The notes under the pieces are model-generated. The model did no database searches, had not been told where the DNA came from, and saw only the letters and a program-made list of their open reading frames with translations. DNA of 56,501 nt from an uncultured Pelagibacteraceae bacterium (GTDB taxonomy: Bacteria; Pseudomonadota; Alphaproteobacteria; Pelagibacterales; Pelagibacteraceae): positions 1 to 56,501 of the forward strand of contig CACFTE010000007.1 of assembly GCA_902569105.1 (NCBI GenBank), in the 5' to 3' direction. The position numbers and the translations under genes were made by a program. Of the stretch, positions 22,049 through 31,366 are shown in pieces; the stretch's first letter is position 1, and the number at the start of each line of letters is the position of its first letter.

Positions 22049-24487
22049 TTAATTCAGTTTAATTTTAGGATCTTTTAAAGGCTTTAATAATAAAGACGCA
22101 TCATATTTTACTTTTTCAATTTCAACCTGAATTTTTTTTTTTAACAATTGCTCTACTTTTAAATCGGTTGAAACATAACCAAAAAGCAAATTCTTATTAT
22201 AATTAAATGAGTAATTTGCTGATGTTGTATTGCCACAAATTTTTCCATCTATATAAATTGGTTCAAAATGTAATGCTAAAGGTTCACCAGGTTTAGTATT
22301 ATTAAGAGTAAGCATTATAAATTTCTTTTTGACTTTATTTTTATCAATTTTTAACAATGCTTGTTTGCCAACAAAATCATAATTTTTTTTAAAACTTATT
22401 GCAAAATTTAATCCAGCTTCTAGTTGATTTTCCTCTGGAGAAATATCGTGGCCCCAATGCAAAAATCCACTTTCCATCCTTAAAGTATCCATTGCATGAG
22501 CTCCACATAACGACAGATTAAATTTTTTTCCTATATTAATGATTTTATTAAAAATTAATTTTGCTTCAGAGTTATTTATATAGAGTTCATATCCAACTTC
22601 TCCAACATATGATAATCTTTGAACCCAAACATCACTATTTTCAATTTTAAGATTTTTGGAGTGTCCAAAACTAAAATTATCATTAGAAAAATCTTCACCT
22701 GAAATATCTTTCATTAATTCCCTTGATTTTGGACCAAAAATACCAAGACAAACATAATCATCCGTTACATCTGTTAATTCAATATTTTGATTTATGTGTT
22801 TTTTAATATGGAATTTATCTCGCTCTCTAGTTGCGGCAGCTCCAATAACTCTGTAATGTTTTTCTGAAATGCATATCACTGTCAAATCTGTTTCTATTCC
22901 TCCATCTGAATTTAACATTTGAGTGTATGTACATCTTCCAGTCTCATTTTTAACATTTGCAGTGCAAATTTTTTGTAATTCCTCATAAACGTTTTCTCCT
23001 TTTAATTCAAATTTTGAAAACGGAGTTAATTCATAAAGACCTACATTAGTAACAGTATTTTTTGTTTCAAATTCTGCTGAAGGATACCAATTTTGAAAGT
23101 TGTAACTATAATCATAATCAGCTTTTCCATTTCTAGAAAACCACATTGGTCTCTCATAACCACCTGCAACTCCAAAACATGCACCAGCTTGTTTTAATTC
23201 TTCATGGTATGGAAGTAATTTAATATTTCTTGAAGTCTTGTGTTGTTTGTAAGGCCAATGCATTCCATATAAATCTCCCAAAGTTTCAGTTATTCTTTGA
23301 GTTATAAAGTTTATATCTGAGTGAAAATTTTGAAATCTTTTAATATCATAAATAAACAAGTCTTCATTAATATGACCATTCATTAACCACTCTGCTGTAA
23401 CTTTTCCAACACCTCCTCCACTACCTATCCCAATACTATTTAACCCTGCACATACAAATAAATTTTTAAAATCAGGAACCTCACCCAATAAAGTATTTGT
23501 ATCAGGTGTAAAAGACTCTGGCCCTGAGAAAAATTTTCTTAAACCAACTTCGCCAAGTACGGGCATTCTTTTCATCGCTGCTTCCAAGTAGGGTTGAAAA
23601 TGATCAAAGTTTTCTGGAAATTCACCGTAGGAAAAATTTTCAGGAACTTTATTATTGTTCTGAAAAGCGGGTATTGACTTAGTTTCAAATATTCCAATTA
23701 ATATTTTCCCAGCATCTTCTTTTAAATAAAGACAATCATCAAAATCTCTTAAAGTTGGTAAAATATTTGGAAGATCCTTAATTGGCTCAGTCAAAACATA
23801 AAAATGTTCAGCTGGATATAAGGGTATACTAATCCCGTGTTTTTCACCAATTTGACGAGACCACATACCAGTGGCTAAAACAATATATTCACATTCAATT
23901 GTTTGTCCGTTTACAATAACCCCCGAAACTCTACCGTTTTTTTTTAAAATTTTTTCTACGGGACTTTTTTCGAAAATTTTTACACCTTCTTTTCTCGCGG
24001 CTTTGGCTAGTAAATTAGTAACACCAACAGGATCTGCTTGACCGTCGCCTGGCATGAAAATCCCACCTTCTAAATCACTGTTATTTATTCCTGGATATTT
24101 ATCTTTAACTTCTGAGGGATTTAAAATTTCAACATTTACATCATATAGCTGGGCTGTAGTAGCTTGTCTTTTTAATTCTTGCCATCTATGTTTAGTTTGA
24201 GCTATTGATAAAGCTCCTCCTAGTTTCATTCCTGAGGAAAAATCTAATTCTTTTTCAAGTTTTTTATATAGATCTAGAGTATATTTTCTAATTTTTGTAA
24301 TACCAGCAGATGGACCTAATTGGCTAACTAATCCAGCTGCGTGCCAAGTTGTACCAGATGTTAATTGATCTCGCTCGAGTAAGATTGTGTCTTTCCAACC
24401 AAACTTAGCAATATGATAGGCGCATGAAGTTCCTGTAACACCTCCTCCTATAACTACAACCTTGCAGCTATTTGGTATAGCAGACAT
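22049..24487 (-). CDS. FAD-dependent N-methyl amine dehydrogenase fused to GcvT domain (dimethylglycine/sarcosine dehydrogenase family)
   Basis: An 812 aa two-part protein. The N-terminal half is a DAO-type flavoprotein with the dinucleotide motif VVVIGGGVTGTSCAYHIAKF (residues 10-29) and SGTTWHAAGLVSQ, whose histidine is the usual covalent FAD site. The C-terminal half (from about residue 430) is a GcvT-like tetrahydrofolate domain with GEVGYELYI and HAMDTLRMESGFLHWGHD. Known relatives oxidatively demethylate dimethylglycine or sarcosine and trap the methyl carbon as methylene-THF. The gene starts 2 bases after the xsc stop, so they form one operon. The true substrate is uncertain; an N-methylated taurine is possible from context. 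Confidence 0.85.
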   Translation of the reverse strand: MSAIPNSCKVVVIGGGVTGTSCAYHIAKFGWKDTILLERDQLTSGTTWHAAGLVSQLGPSAGITKIRKYTLDLYKKLEKELDFSSGMKLGGALSIAQTKHRWQELKRQATTAQLYDVNVEILNPSEVKDKYPGINNSDLEGGIFMPGDGQADPVGVTNLLAKAARKEGVKIFEKSPVEKILKKNGRVSGVIVNGQTIECEYIVLATGMWSRQIGEKHGISIPLYPAEHFYVLTEPIKDLPNILPTLRDFDDCLYLKEDAGKILIGIFETKSIPAFQNNNKVPENFSYGEFPENFDHFQPYLEAAMKRMPVLGEVGLRKFFSGPESFTPDTNTLLGEVPDFKNLFVCAGLNSIGIGSGGGVGKVTAEWLMNGHINEDLFIYDIKRFQNFHSDINFITQRITETLGDLYGMHWPYKQHKTSRNIKLLPYHEELKQAGACFGVAGGYERPMWFSRNGKADYDYSYNFQNWYPSAEFETKNTVTNVGLYELTPFSKFELKGENVYEELQKICTANVKNETGRCTYTQMLNSDGGIETDLTVICISEKHYRVIGAAATRERDKFHIKKHINQNIELTDVTDDYVCLGIFGPKSRELMKDISGEDFSNDNFSFGHSKNLKIENSDVWVQRLSYVGEVGYELYINNSEAKLIFNKIINIGKKFNLSLCGAHAMDTLRMESGFLHWGHDISPEENQLEAGLNFAISFKKNYDFVGKQALLKIDKNKVKKKFIMLTLNNTKPGEPLALHFEPIYIDGKICGNTTSANYSFNYNKNLLFGYVSTDLKVEQLLKKKIQVEIEKVKYDASLLLKPLKDPKIKLN

Positions 24488-24489
24488 TG

Positions 24490-26271
24490 TTATGCTAATG
24501 ATTTTTGTGGCTTCATATCAGATTTATTAATACCAGCAACTTGAACTGGTTTTTTCATAGCATCTCTTCTGAAAGGCTCACCTAATTCTTGGTTCAAAAT
24601 TACCTCAACAAAAGTTGTAATACCTTTTTTCTGATTTTCGCATCCTTCTTTAATGGCTTTAGTAGTTTCCTCCATGGTTCTTGCTGTAATACCCTTTAAA
24701 CCACAAGCATCAGCTACCTTCGCATAACTTAATTCTGGATCTAATTCTGTTCCAACAAAATTATCATCAAACCACAATATTGAATTTCTCTTTTCAGCAC
24801 CCCATTGATAGTTTCTAAATATAACCATGGTTATTGCAGGCCATTCTTCTCTTGCACATGAACTCATCTCATTCATACTAATTCCAAATGCTCCATCACC
24901 TGCAAAACCAACTACTGGAGTCTCTGGGCAACCAATTTTTGCTCCAAGAATTGCAGGAAATCCATAGCCACATGGTCCAAATAATCCTGGCGCTAAATAT
25001 TTTCTACCTTTTTCGAAAGTAGGATAAGCATTCCCAATTGCACAATTGTTCCCAATGTCACTAGATATAATTACATCCTCTGGTAAAGCAGCTTGAATTG
25101 CTCGCCATGCTTGTCTTGGGGACATTCTATCTTTATCTCTGTCTCTTGCCTCTTTGTTCCATACAGTTCCAGGATCATCATCCTCATGATCTAAACTAGT
25201 TAAAGTTTGTAACCATGCTGATTTTGTTTGATGAATAATATTTTTTCTTTCTTCTCTATTAGTGTCACCAGCGTTTGAAGTTAATTTTTCAAGTAATTGT
25301 GCAGCAACCATTTTAGCATCTCCACTAATTCCAACTGATACTTTCTTAGTAAGTCCAATTCTATCTGGATTCATGTCAACTTGAATGATTTTTGCATTTT
25401 TTGGCCAGTAATCTATTCCATAACCTGGTAAAGTCGAAAACGGATTTAATCTAGTTCCTAAAGCTAAAACTACATCTGCTTTAGAAATTAATTCCATGGC
25501 TGCTTTAGATCCATTATAACCTAAGGGCCCGACTGCTAAAGGATGACTGCCTGGAAAACTATCATTATGCTGATAACCACTACATACAGGTGAATCTAAT
25601 TTTTCAGCAAGTTTTTTTGTTTCTTCTATTGCATCACCAATTACAACACCAGCTCCAGATAATATTACTGGAAATTTTGCATCTGATAAATATTTTGCGG
25701 CTCTATCAATTGCCTCTTTACCACCACCTTGTCTTTCAAATCTTACGATAGGTGGTAATTCTATATCAATTACTTGTGTCCAAAAATCTCTTGGAACATT
25801 TATTTGTGCAGGAGCTGAACCCCTGTGAGCTTTTTCTATCACTCTATTTAATACTTCGGCCATTCTAGATGGATCTCTTACTTCCTCTTGGTAACAAACC
25901 ATATCTTTAAATAGATTCATTTGTTCAACTTCTTGAAAACCACCTTGCCCCATAGTTTTATTTGCTGCTTGAGGTGTAACTAAAAGAAGCGGTGTATGAT
26001 TCCAATATGCAGTTTTAATTGGTGTTACTAATCCTGTTATACCTGGACCATTTTGTGCTATGACCATTGACATTTTTCCAGTTGCTCTTGTGTAACCATC
26101 TGCAATTAATCCGCCATTAGTTTCATGGGCCACATCCCAAAATGTTATTCCTGCTTTGGGGAATAAATCTGAGATTGGCATAAATGCTGATCCGATAATT
26201 CCAAATGCGTGTTCTATTCCATGGAATTGAAGAACTTTTATGAAAGCTTCCTCTGTAGTCATTTTAGTCAT
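24490..26271 (-). CDS. xsc: Sulfoacetaldehyde acetyltransferase
   Basis: This is a thiamine-diphosphate enzyme that converts sulfoacetaldehyde and phosphate to acetyl phosphate and sulfite. The 593 aa sequence has the ThDP glutamate region DVAHETNGGLIADGYTRATG (about residues 46-65) and AQNGPGITGLVTPIKTAYWN with the Xsc-type histidine segment NHTPLLLVTP. The ThDP/Mg motif GDGAFGISMNEMSS lies near residue 455, followed after 18 residues by NYQWG. I chose 26271 over 26262 because AAAGGA lies 6 bases upstream of it. It is divergent from suyAB across a 69-base gap that must hold both promoters, and coupled to the downstream flavoprotein gene. Confidence 0.93.
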   Translation of the reverse strand: MTKMTTEEAFIKVLQFHGIEHAFGIIGSAFMPISDLFPKAGITFWDVAHETNGGLIADGYTRATGKMSMVIAQNGPGITGLVTPIKTAYWNHTPLLLVTPQAANKTMGQGGFQEVEQMNLFKDMVCYQEEVRDPSRMAEVLNRVIEKAHRGSAPAQINVPRDFWTQVIDIELPPIVRFERQGGGKEAIDRAAKYLSDAKFPVILSGAGVVIGDAIEETKKLAEKLDSPVCSGYQHNDSFPGSHPLAVGPLGYNGSKAAMELISKADVVLALGTRLNPFSTLPGYGIDYWPKNAKIIQVDMNPDRIGLTKKVSVGISGDAKMVAAQLLEKLTSNAGDTNREERKNIIHQTKSAWLQTLTSLDHEDDDPGTVWNKEARDRDKDRMSPRQAWRAIQAALPEDVIISSDIGNNCAIGNAYPTFEKGRKYLAPGLFGPCGYGFPAILGAKIGCPETPVVGFAGDGAFGISMNEMSSCAREEWPAITMVIFRNYQWGAEKRNSILWFDDNFVGTELDPELSYAKVADACGLKGITARTMEETTKAIKEGCENQKKGITTFVEVILNQELGEPFRRDAMKKPVQVAGINKSDMKPQKSLA

Positions 26272-26340
26272 AAATTTTCCTTTAAATATTTTTCTTGCAA
26301 TTATTGTACAAATGCTATTTTTCTATATTTAATTTCAAAA

Positions 26341-26628
26341 ATGGCAAGCACAGATATTATTATACATGATAAAAAAGACAACGTTGGTGTAGTTGTAATT
26401 GAAAAAGTCGCACCAAATCAAACATGCAACTGTTGGATTATGGAAGGCGATGGTTCAGCGACTGTAGAGGCAAAAAATGAAGTTGCTTTAGGACATAAGG
26501 TTGCTTTAGCGGATCTTAATGTAGGAGACACTATAATTAAGTACGGTCATGATATTGGAAAGGTAGTAAAAGCAATTAAAAAAGGTGAGCATGTACATGT
26601 TCATAATGTAAAAACAAAGAAGTGGTAG
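26341..26628 (+). CDS. suyA: Sulfolactate sulfo-lyase small subunit (UxaA N-terminal/SAF family)
   Basis: A 95 aa single SAF domain (starts MASTDIIIHDKKDNVGVVVI, ends near KKGEHVHVHNVKTKKW). It is the small subunit of UxaA/GarD-type lyases when split in two genes. With the following gene it should form SuyAB, cleaving 3-sulfolactate to pyruvate and sulfite. Altronate or galactarate dehydratase is the alternative reading, but the xsc and tauE neighbours favour the sulfonate role. The frame is open upstream, but the first sensible ATG is at 26341, just after the divergent promoter; no clear Shine-Dalgarno sequence precedes it. Confidence 0.85.
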   Translation: MASTDIIIHDKKDNVGVVVIEKVAPNQTCNCWIMEGDGSATVEAKNEVALGHKVALADLNVGDTIIKYGHDIGKVVKAIKKGEHVHVHNVKTKKW

Positions 26629-26633
26629 CTTAG

Positions 26634-27800
26634 ATGGAAATACCAAAAAGTTTTTTAGGTTATAAAAGAGAAAACGGAAGAGTTGGAACTAGAAACCATG
26701 TGATAATTCTTCCAGTCGATGATATTTCAAATGCTTGCGCTGAAGCTGTATCAAATAATATTAAAGGAACAATTGCTCTACCTCATTCTTATGGAAGACT
26801 ACAATTTGGAGCGGATTTAGAATTACATTTTAGGACAATGATTGGTACTGCAAAAAACCCAAATGTTGCAGCGGCGATTATCATTGGAATTGAACCAAAA
26901 TGGACAAAAAGAATTGTAGATGAAGTTGCTAAAACTGGAAAACCAGTTGAAGGTTTTAGTATTGAAGGTGCTGGTGACATTGAGACTATAATGAAAGCTT
27001 CAAAAAAAGCACAAGAATTTTCAATATGGGCTTCAGAAAAACAAAGAGAAGAGTGTCCAATAAGCGATCTTTGGATTTCTGTTAAGTGTGGAGAGTCTGA
27101 TACGACATCAGGACTTGCGTCCAACCCAACAGTTGGCAACTTAATGGATAAATTAGAGCCACTAGGAGTTCATTTATGTTTTGGAGAAACTTCAGAACTA
27201 ACTGGTGCAGAAAGCGTATGTGCTAAAAGAGGTAAAACAAAAGAAGCTCAAGATAAGTTTATGAAAACATGGAGTGACTATAACGACTTTATATTAAAAG
27301 AGGCAACAGATGACCTTTCTGAAAGCCAACCAACAGCTGGAAATATAGCTGGTGGACTAACAACAATTGAGGAAAAAGCTTTTGGTAATTTTCAAAAAAT
27401 TGGATCAAGACAATTTGTTGATGTTTTAACACCCGCAGAGGAACCATCAAAAGGTCCAGGCCTTTATTTTATGGACACATCTTCGGCTGCAGCAGAATGT
27501 GTAACTCTTCAAGCTGCTGGAGGTTTTAATATTCATCTATTTCCAACAGGACAAGGTAATATTATTGGAAACCCTATTGAGCCAGTTATTAAATTAACTG
27601 CAAATCCTTTAACAGCAGTTAAAATGAAAGAACATATTGATGTTGATGTATCAAAAATTTTATCTAGAGAAATGAATTTAGATCAAGCTGGTGATGAATT
27701 AATTAAAGCAACTATGAGAGTTGCAAATGGAAGATTTACTTGTGCCGAAGCATTAGGTCATAAAGAATTTGTTATGACTAAACTTTATAGAAGCGCTTAA
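26634..27800 (+). CDS. suyB: Sulfolactate sulfo-lyase large subunit (UxaA C-terminal family)
   Basis: This is the 388 aa catalytic subunit of the altronate dehydratase/sulfo-lyase family. It starts 5 bases after suyA. Family motifs are [20 protein letters not shown] near residue 9, [20 protein letters not shown] near residue 145, and [19 protein letters not shown] near residue 281, with cysteine and acidic residues that coordinate the metal in relatives. Context (xsc, tauE, apr genes) makes (R)-3-sulfolactate the likely substrate; a sugar-acid dehydratase cannot be excluded by sequence alone. The stop lies one base from the convergent tauE stop. Confidence 0.85.
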   Translation: MEIPKSFLGYKRENGRVGTRNHVIILPVDDISNACAEAVSNNIKGTIALPHSYGRLQFGADLELHFRTMIGTAKNPNVAAAIIIGIEPKWTKRIVDEVAKTGKPVEGFSIEGAGDIETIMKASKKAQEFSIWASEKQREECPISDLWISVKCGESDTTSGLASNPTVGNLMDKLEPLGVHLCFGETSELTGAESVCAKRGKTKEAQDKFMKTWSDYNDFILKEATDDLSESQPTAGNIAGGLTTIEEKAFGNFQKIGSRQFVDVLTPAEEPSKGPGLYFMDTSSAAAECVTLQAAGGFNIHLFPTGQGNIIGNPIEPVIKLTANPLTAVKMKEHIDVDVSKILSREMNLDQAGDELIKATMRVANGRFTCAEALGHKEFVMTKLYRSA

Positions 27801-27801
27801 T

Positions 27802-28893
27802 TTATTTTTCAGTTTGAAGTCTAACTAATCTTTTTTTATTCCAATCGGATATTAATTTTCTAACACCTGCAGCTCCTACTCCTAAAACAATTGCAAGTAC
27901 AACTGATGTTAATCCATAAAATACTGGTAGATCTTTTGAGTACTCTAAAATAAATTTAGCGAAAACTCCAAGATTTTGAACCCCATTATTTACAGCAACA
28001 ATGATTGTATCTTCTCTAATAAATGTATCGTATGCAATTGCAATACCAATACATAAAATTAATATAGCTAAAATAGTCTTAAACTGAGAACTATCAATTT
28101 TCTCACCCATCTTTTGCCCTACCTGAACACCTACAATTGAGCCCAGAATTAATATGGTTACCAACACCAAGTCTATTGTTCCATAATTAAAAGCGTGCAA
28201 AACAGTTACAATTGCACTTACAAATATTGTTACAAATAAAGATGTGCCTGGTATTAATTTTGTAGGCATTCCAATAATATAAATCATTGCAGGAACTAAT
28301 ATAAAGGCGCCCCCAACACCCATAATTGCAGCAATATATCCAACGATCATTCCAATAATTATTGGAGTAAAAATACTTTCATAAACTTTTGATTTTTTAA
28401 ATCTCATTCTAAAAGGGAGTCCATGAATCCAGTAATGATGGTGTAATTTTTTTTTAACTACAATTTTTTTTCTCGCTTTATCAATTTCAGAAACGCCTTG
28501 TATCAACATAAATGTTCCAAGAATTGCTAGAACATACATATATGCTAAAGAAATTACTTCGTTAATCTTTCCAATATCTTTAAGATATGAGAATGTAAGT
28601 ATACCAAGCAATGTTCCAAAAGTGCCACCTATCACGATCATAAACCCCATTTTGTAATCTAATGTGCCCTTTAAATAGTGAGTTGTTGATCCTGAAACTG
28701 ATGTACCTAAAATATTACTAGCTTCGTTTGGAACAGCATAAGCAGGTGGAATTCCAAGAAAAATTAGAAATGGAGTCATTAAAAATCCTCCACCAACTCC
28801 AAATAACCCAGAGAGAACTCCAACAAATAAACTCAATATAAATATGAATGCTATGTTTATTTCAACTTGTGCAATTGGAAGAAAATATTCCAT
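27802..28893 (-). CDS. tauE: TauE/SafE-family sulfite (anion) exporter
   Basis: A 363 aa membrane protein with about eight transmembrane helices in two TauE repeats. The first repeat motif LSGLFGVGGGFLMTPFLIFL is near residue 28 and the second, AAIMGVGGAFILVPAMIYI, near residue 188. A basic loop of about 25 residues near 145-170 joins the repeats, making it longer than the shortest family members. The family exports sulfite, sulfoacetate or related anions. Here two sulfite-releasing enzymes and APS reductase flank it, so sulfite efflux is the natural guess. It appears to be the last gene of the apr operon. Confidence 0.85.
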   Translation of the reverse strand: MEYFLPIAQVEINIAFIFILSLFVGVLSGLFGVGGGFLMTPFLIFLGIPPAYAVPNEASNILGTSVSGSTTHYLKGTLDYKMGFMIVIGGTFGTLLGILTFSYLKDIGKINEVISLAYMYVLAILGTFMLIQGVSEIDKARKKIVVKKKLHHHYWIHGLPFRMRFKKSKVYESIFTPIIIGMIVGYIAAIMGVGGAFILVPAMIYIIGMPTKLIPGTSLFVTIFVSAIVTVLHAFNYGTIDLVLVTILILGSIVGVQVGQKMGEKIDSSQFKTILAILILCIGIAIAYDTFIREDTIIVAVNNGVQNLGVFAKFILEYSKDLPVFYGLTSVVLAIVLGVGAAGVRKLISDWNKKRLVRLQTEK

Positions 28894-28944
28894 AAGACCT
28901 ATTAACTACTTCGTACTCCTATGGTCAATAATTGTCAAATATTA

Positions 28945-29091
28945 TTATATATTTAAGAAGGTGCTAAACAAAATTACAGCCCAATAAATTCCAAGTCCAA
29001 AAAAAAGAATTTCTTTGATATGATTATTAAAAAAAGTGGTTGGTATTGATTTTGATAATTTTTTTGAATTTTTTAAAATAAACTGAACCAC
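28945..29091 (-). CDS. Putative 48 aa single-helix membrane peptide in the apr operon
   Basis: From a GTG at 29091 the frame reads 48 residues. The first half is basic and polar (MVQFILKNSKKLSKS). A single hydrophobic segment follows, IKEILFFGLGIYWAVILFST at about residues 25-44. It fills most of the 250-base gap between the 116 aa gene and tauE, on the same strand as both. No ATG start exists in frame, and an overlapping ATG at 29093 in another frame stops after six codons. It is plausible as a real small membrane protein of the operon, perhaps working with TauE or AprM, but is supported only by position and hydrophobicity. Confidence 0.4.
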   Translation of the reverse strand: MVQFILKNSKKLSKSIPTTFFNNHIKEILFFGLGIYWAVILFSTFLNI

Positions 29092-29143
29092 ATTTCCGAA
29101 TTAACAAAATCTTACACTTTTGCAAGCGTTATTTTTAAATTTG

Positions 29144-29494
29144 CTAAAAAATTGTTGCTCCAAAAATTTTTACTTCGCCGTCCTCTTCTCCAAGCACCAA
29201 ACGACCCAAATAGTCTCCCTTCATGGTGTTGCTCTTTTGTTTAAACAGAACCGTAACGTATAAATCTCTTCTTAGACATCCCAAAGCCTCTCTATCATCT
29301 GAGAGGTTTGTTAAAAGCTTGTTGCTTGCCCATTGTTTTCCAATTTCAACTTCATTAGCGCCGTAAAGCATTTGCGCAGAAAAATTTTTAGTAAAGCCAC
29401 TATAATCCCTCATATTTGATGCTTTAACTAATTCATCCCACAAAGGAGTGGCTATCTCAATGATTTCCTCGTCTGTTTTCTTAATGAGGCTCAT
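29144..29494 (-). CDS. Conserved-looking 116 aa protein of the apr operon, function unknown
   Basis: A soluble 116 aa protein with an acidic N-terminal helix (TDEEIIEIATPLWDELVKAS) and strand-like segments such as LYVTVLFKQKSN and YLGRLVLGEEDGEVKIFGA. The pattern of a helical start followed by a curved sheet is reminiscent of NTF2/SnoaL-like folds, but I cannot confirm that. It starts 15 bases downstream of aprA on the same strand, so its role is probably tied to APS reductase or sulfite handling. No cofactor motif or signal peptide is seen; the only cysteine is in GCLRRD. Confidence 0.75.
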   Translation of the reverse strand: MSLIKKTDEEIIEIATPLWDELVKASNMRDYSGFTKNFSAQMLYGANEVEIGKQWASNKLLTNLSDDREALGCLRRDLYVTVLFKQKSNTMKGDYLGRLVLGEEDGEVKIFGATIF

Positions 29495-29509
29495 ATTTAT
29501 TTTGTTTTT

Positions 29510-31366
29510 CTAAGCGGTTTTTTTCTTTTCTTCTTCTACTATATGATAAACAGGCTTCTTCTCCATAGTAAATTTGCCTGTTTCTGGGTCTCTTTGAGAA
29601 ACTGTTAAACAATGCCAATTTTCATCATCAAGTTTCATATGATCTCCCCTATAATAATACCCTGGCCATCTTGTTTCTTTTCTGAATAAAGTATGCTCTG
29701 TAACACATTGAGATGTTAGTGCCCTATGCTTAAGTTCCCACGCTCTCATTAATTGATGGTAGTCCTCTGCACCTACATGCTCTAAATCCTCTTGCAACAT
29801 TCCTAATTGTTCAAGACCTTTATTTAATAGGTTTTCATTTGTCATATAATTATTTGTTAAACCTCCACAATATTCATCCATAATTTTTTGCAGTCTTTGT
29901 AAACCCTGAATTGGAGATAAATAGCTAGGCGATACTGTACCTGCAGTAATTTCATTTCTTCCAACTTGATAGTTTTCTAGAGGTTTATAAATAGTTTCTC
30001 TTAAATTTTCATATTGGGTATCTGAAACCTTTATATCATTAGCTTTCTTGTCCATTATATACTTAACAGCTGCTTTTGCCGCTAATCTGCCTTCTGTAAA
30101 TGACCCAGATGAAAATTTATGTGCACTACCACCTACTGTGTCTCCAGCACCAAATAAACCATCAATTGTAGTCATTCTATTATAACCCCAATAATAATCG
30201 TCTGGGGCAATATCTTCAGGTCCACTTACCCAAGCACCTGAACATGTAGCATGGGATCCCATTACATAAGGTTCTGAAGTTGTTAACTCAGGATTTGTAT
30301 ATTTTGGATCAATATTTTGTGAAGCCCAAACAACTGCTTGACCTACAGTCATTCCTAAAAAGTTTTCCCAACCGACTGTCTCTAAATGGGGGTCTTGGAA
30401 AGCCTCTTTTGTTACCATGTGAATTGGTCCACCGCCTGCAGCGACTTCTTGAATAAATGCATGATTTCTTAAACAAGTTGGAGTTGGATGATGATCAATA
30501 TATTCACCAACCATTTTTTTGGTATGTTCGTACCATTTTTTCTCATAATTTTCACCATTTGCATTTTGGGTATAGGTTTTTAAATGCAAAAAATAAGCAC
30601 CGACTGGTCCATATCCATCCTTAAATCTGCAAAGTACAATTCTATTTTCCATTTGAGTCATCTTTGCTCCCGCAGCAATTGGTAGCGCGTATGCTGAACC
30701 ATTGCTCCATGGTGCATACCAAGTTCTTCCCATGCCCTCACCTACTGCTCTTGGCTTAAATATATGAGAAGCTCCTCCAGCAGCAACTATAACTGCTTTA
30801 GCTTTAAAAACATGATAGTCACCTGTTCTCATATTAAATCCAACTGCACCAGCAATTCTATTTGGATTACTCTCATCTTTTAAAAGATGAGTAATCATAA
30901 TTCTGTTGTATATTTTATTTGCAGATTTTTTTGCTGCTTCAGCTACGATTGGTTTATAGCTTTCACCATGGATCATGATCTGCCATTTTCCTTCTCTTTG
31001 ATATCTTCCTGTTTCTTTGTTTCTCATCATCGGCAATCCCCATTCATCAAACATATGAACTGTAGAGTCGACATGTCTTGCCATATCATATCCTAGGTCT
31101 TCCCTTACAAGACCCATTAAATCATTTCTTGCATATCTAACATGGTCTTCGGGCATATTTTCTCCCCACTGCATTCCCATGTAACAGTTAATTGCGTATA
31201 AGCCTTGAGCAACAGCACCACTTCTATCTATGTTAGCTTTTTCAACACATATTATTTTAAGATCTCTACCCCAGTATCTTGACTCAAATGTTGCGCCAGT
31301 ACCGGCCATACCACCACCAACAACTAGAATATCGCAATCTTCAAATACTGTTTTATTTTTTGGCAT
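29510..31366 (-). CDS. aprA: Adenylylsulfate reductase subunit alpha
   Basis: This FAD-containing subunit of dissimilatory APS reductase (618 aa) interconverts APS with AMP and sulfite. The dinucleotide motif ILVVGGGMAGTGATFESRYW lies at about residues 9-28. Family segments include NCYMGMQWGENMPEDHVRYA near residue 59 and MGSHATCSGAWVSGPEDIAP near residue 372, and the C-terminal region ends PVYHIVEEEKKKTA. Its start overlaps the aprB stop (TAATG). No dsrAB or sat gene is in the window. In organisms with AprM the enzyme is thought to run in the sulfite-oxidising direction, which fits the sulfite-releasing neighbours. Confidence 0.95.
   Translation of the reverse strand: MPKNKTVFEDCDILVVGGGMAGTGATFESRYWGRDLKIICVEKANIDRSGAVAQGLYAINCYMGMQWGENMPEDHVRYARNDLMGLVREDLGYDMARHVDSTVHMFDEWGLPMMRNKETGRYQREGKWQIMIHGESYKPIVAEAAKKSANKIYNRIMITHLLKDESNPNRIAGAVGFNMRTGDYHVFKAKAVIVAAGGASHIFKPRAVGEGMGRTWYAPWSNGSAYALPIAAGAKMTQMENRIVLCRFKDGYGPVGAYFLHLKTYTQNANGENYEKKWYEHTKKMVGEYIDHHPTPTCLRNHAFIQEVAAGGGPIHMVTKEAFQDPHLETVGWENFLGMTVGQAVVWASQNIDPKYTNPELTTSEPYVMGSHATCSGAWVSGPEDIAPDDYYWGYNRMTTIDGLFGAGDTVGGSAHKFSSGSFTEGRLAAKAAVKYIMDKKANDIKVSDTQYENLRETIYKPLENYQVGRNEITAGTVSPSYLSPIQGLQRLQKIMDEYCGGLTNNYMTNENLLNKGLEQLGMLQEDLEHVGAEDYHQLMRAWELKHRALTSQCVTEHTLFRKETRWPGYYYRGDHMKLDDENWHCLTVSQRDPETGKFTMEKKPVYHIVEEEKKKTA

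Noticed and set aside
26209-26340. In-frame extension of suyA upstream
   Set aside because: It overlaps the 5' end of xsc on the other strand and the SAF domain begins right at the ATG at 26341.
26272-26340. Defined operator in the xsc/suyA divergent promoter
   Set aside because: Only a short TTGTACAA dyad is present, too small and AT-rich to call; promoters must be here but I cannot place them.
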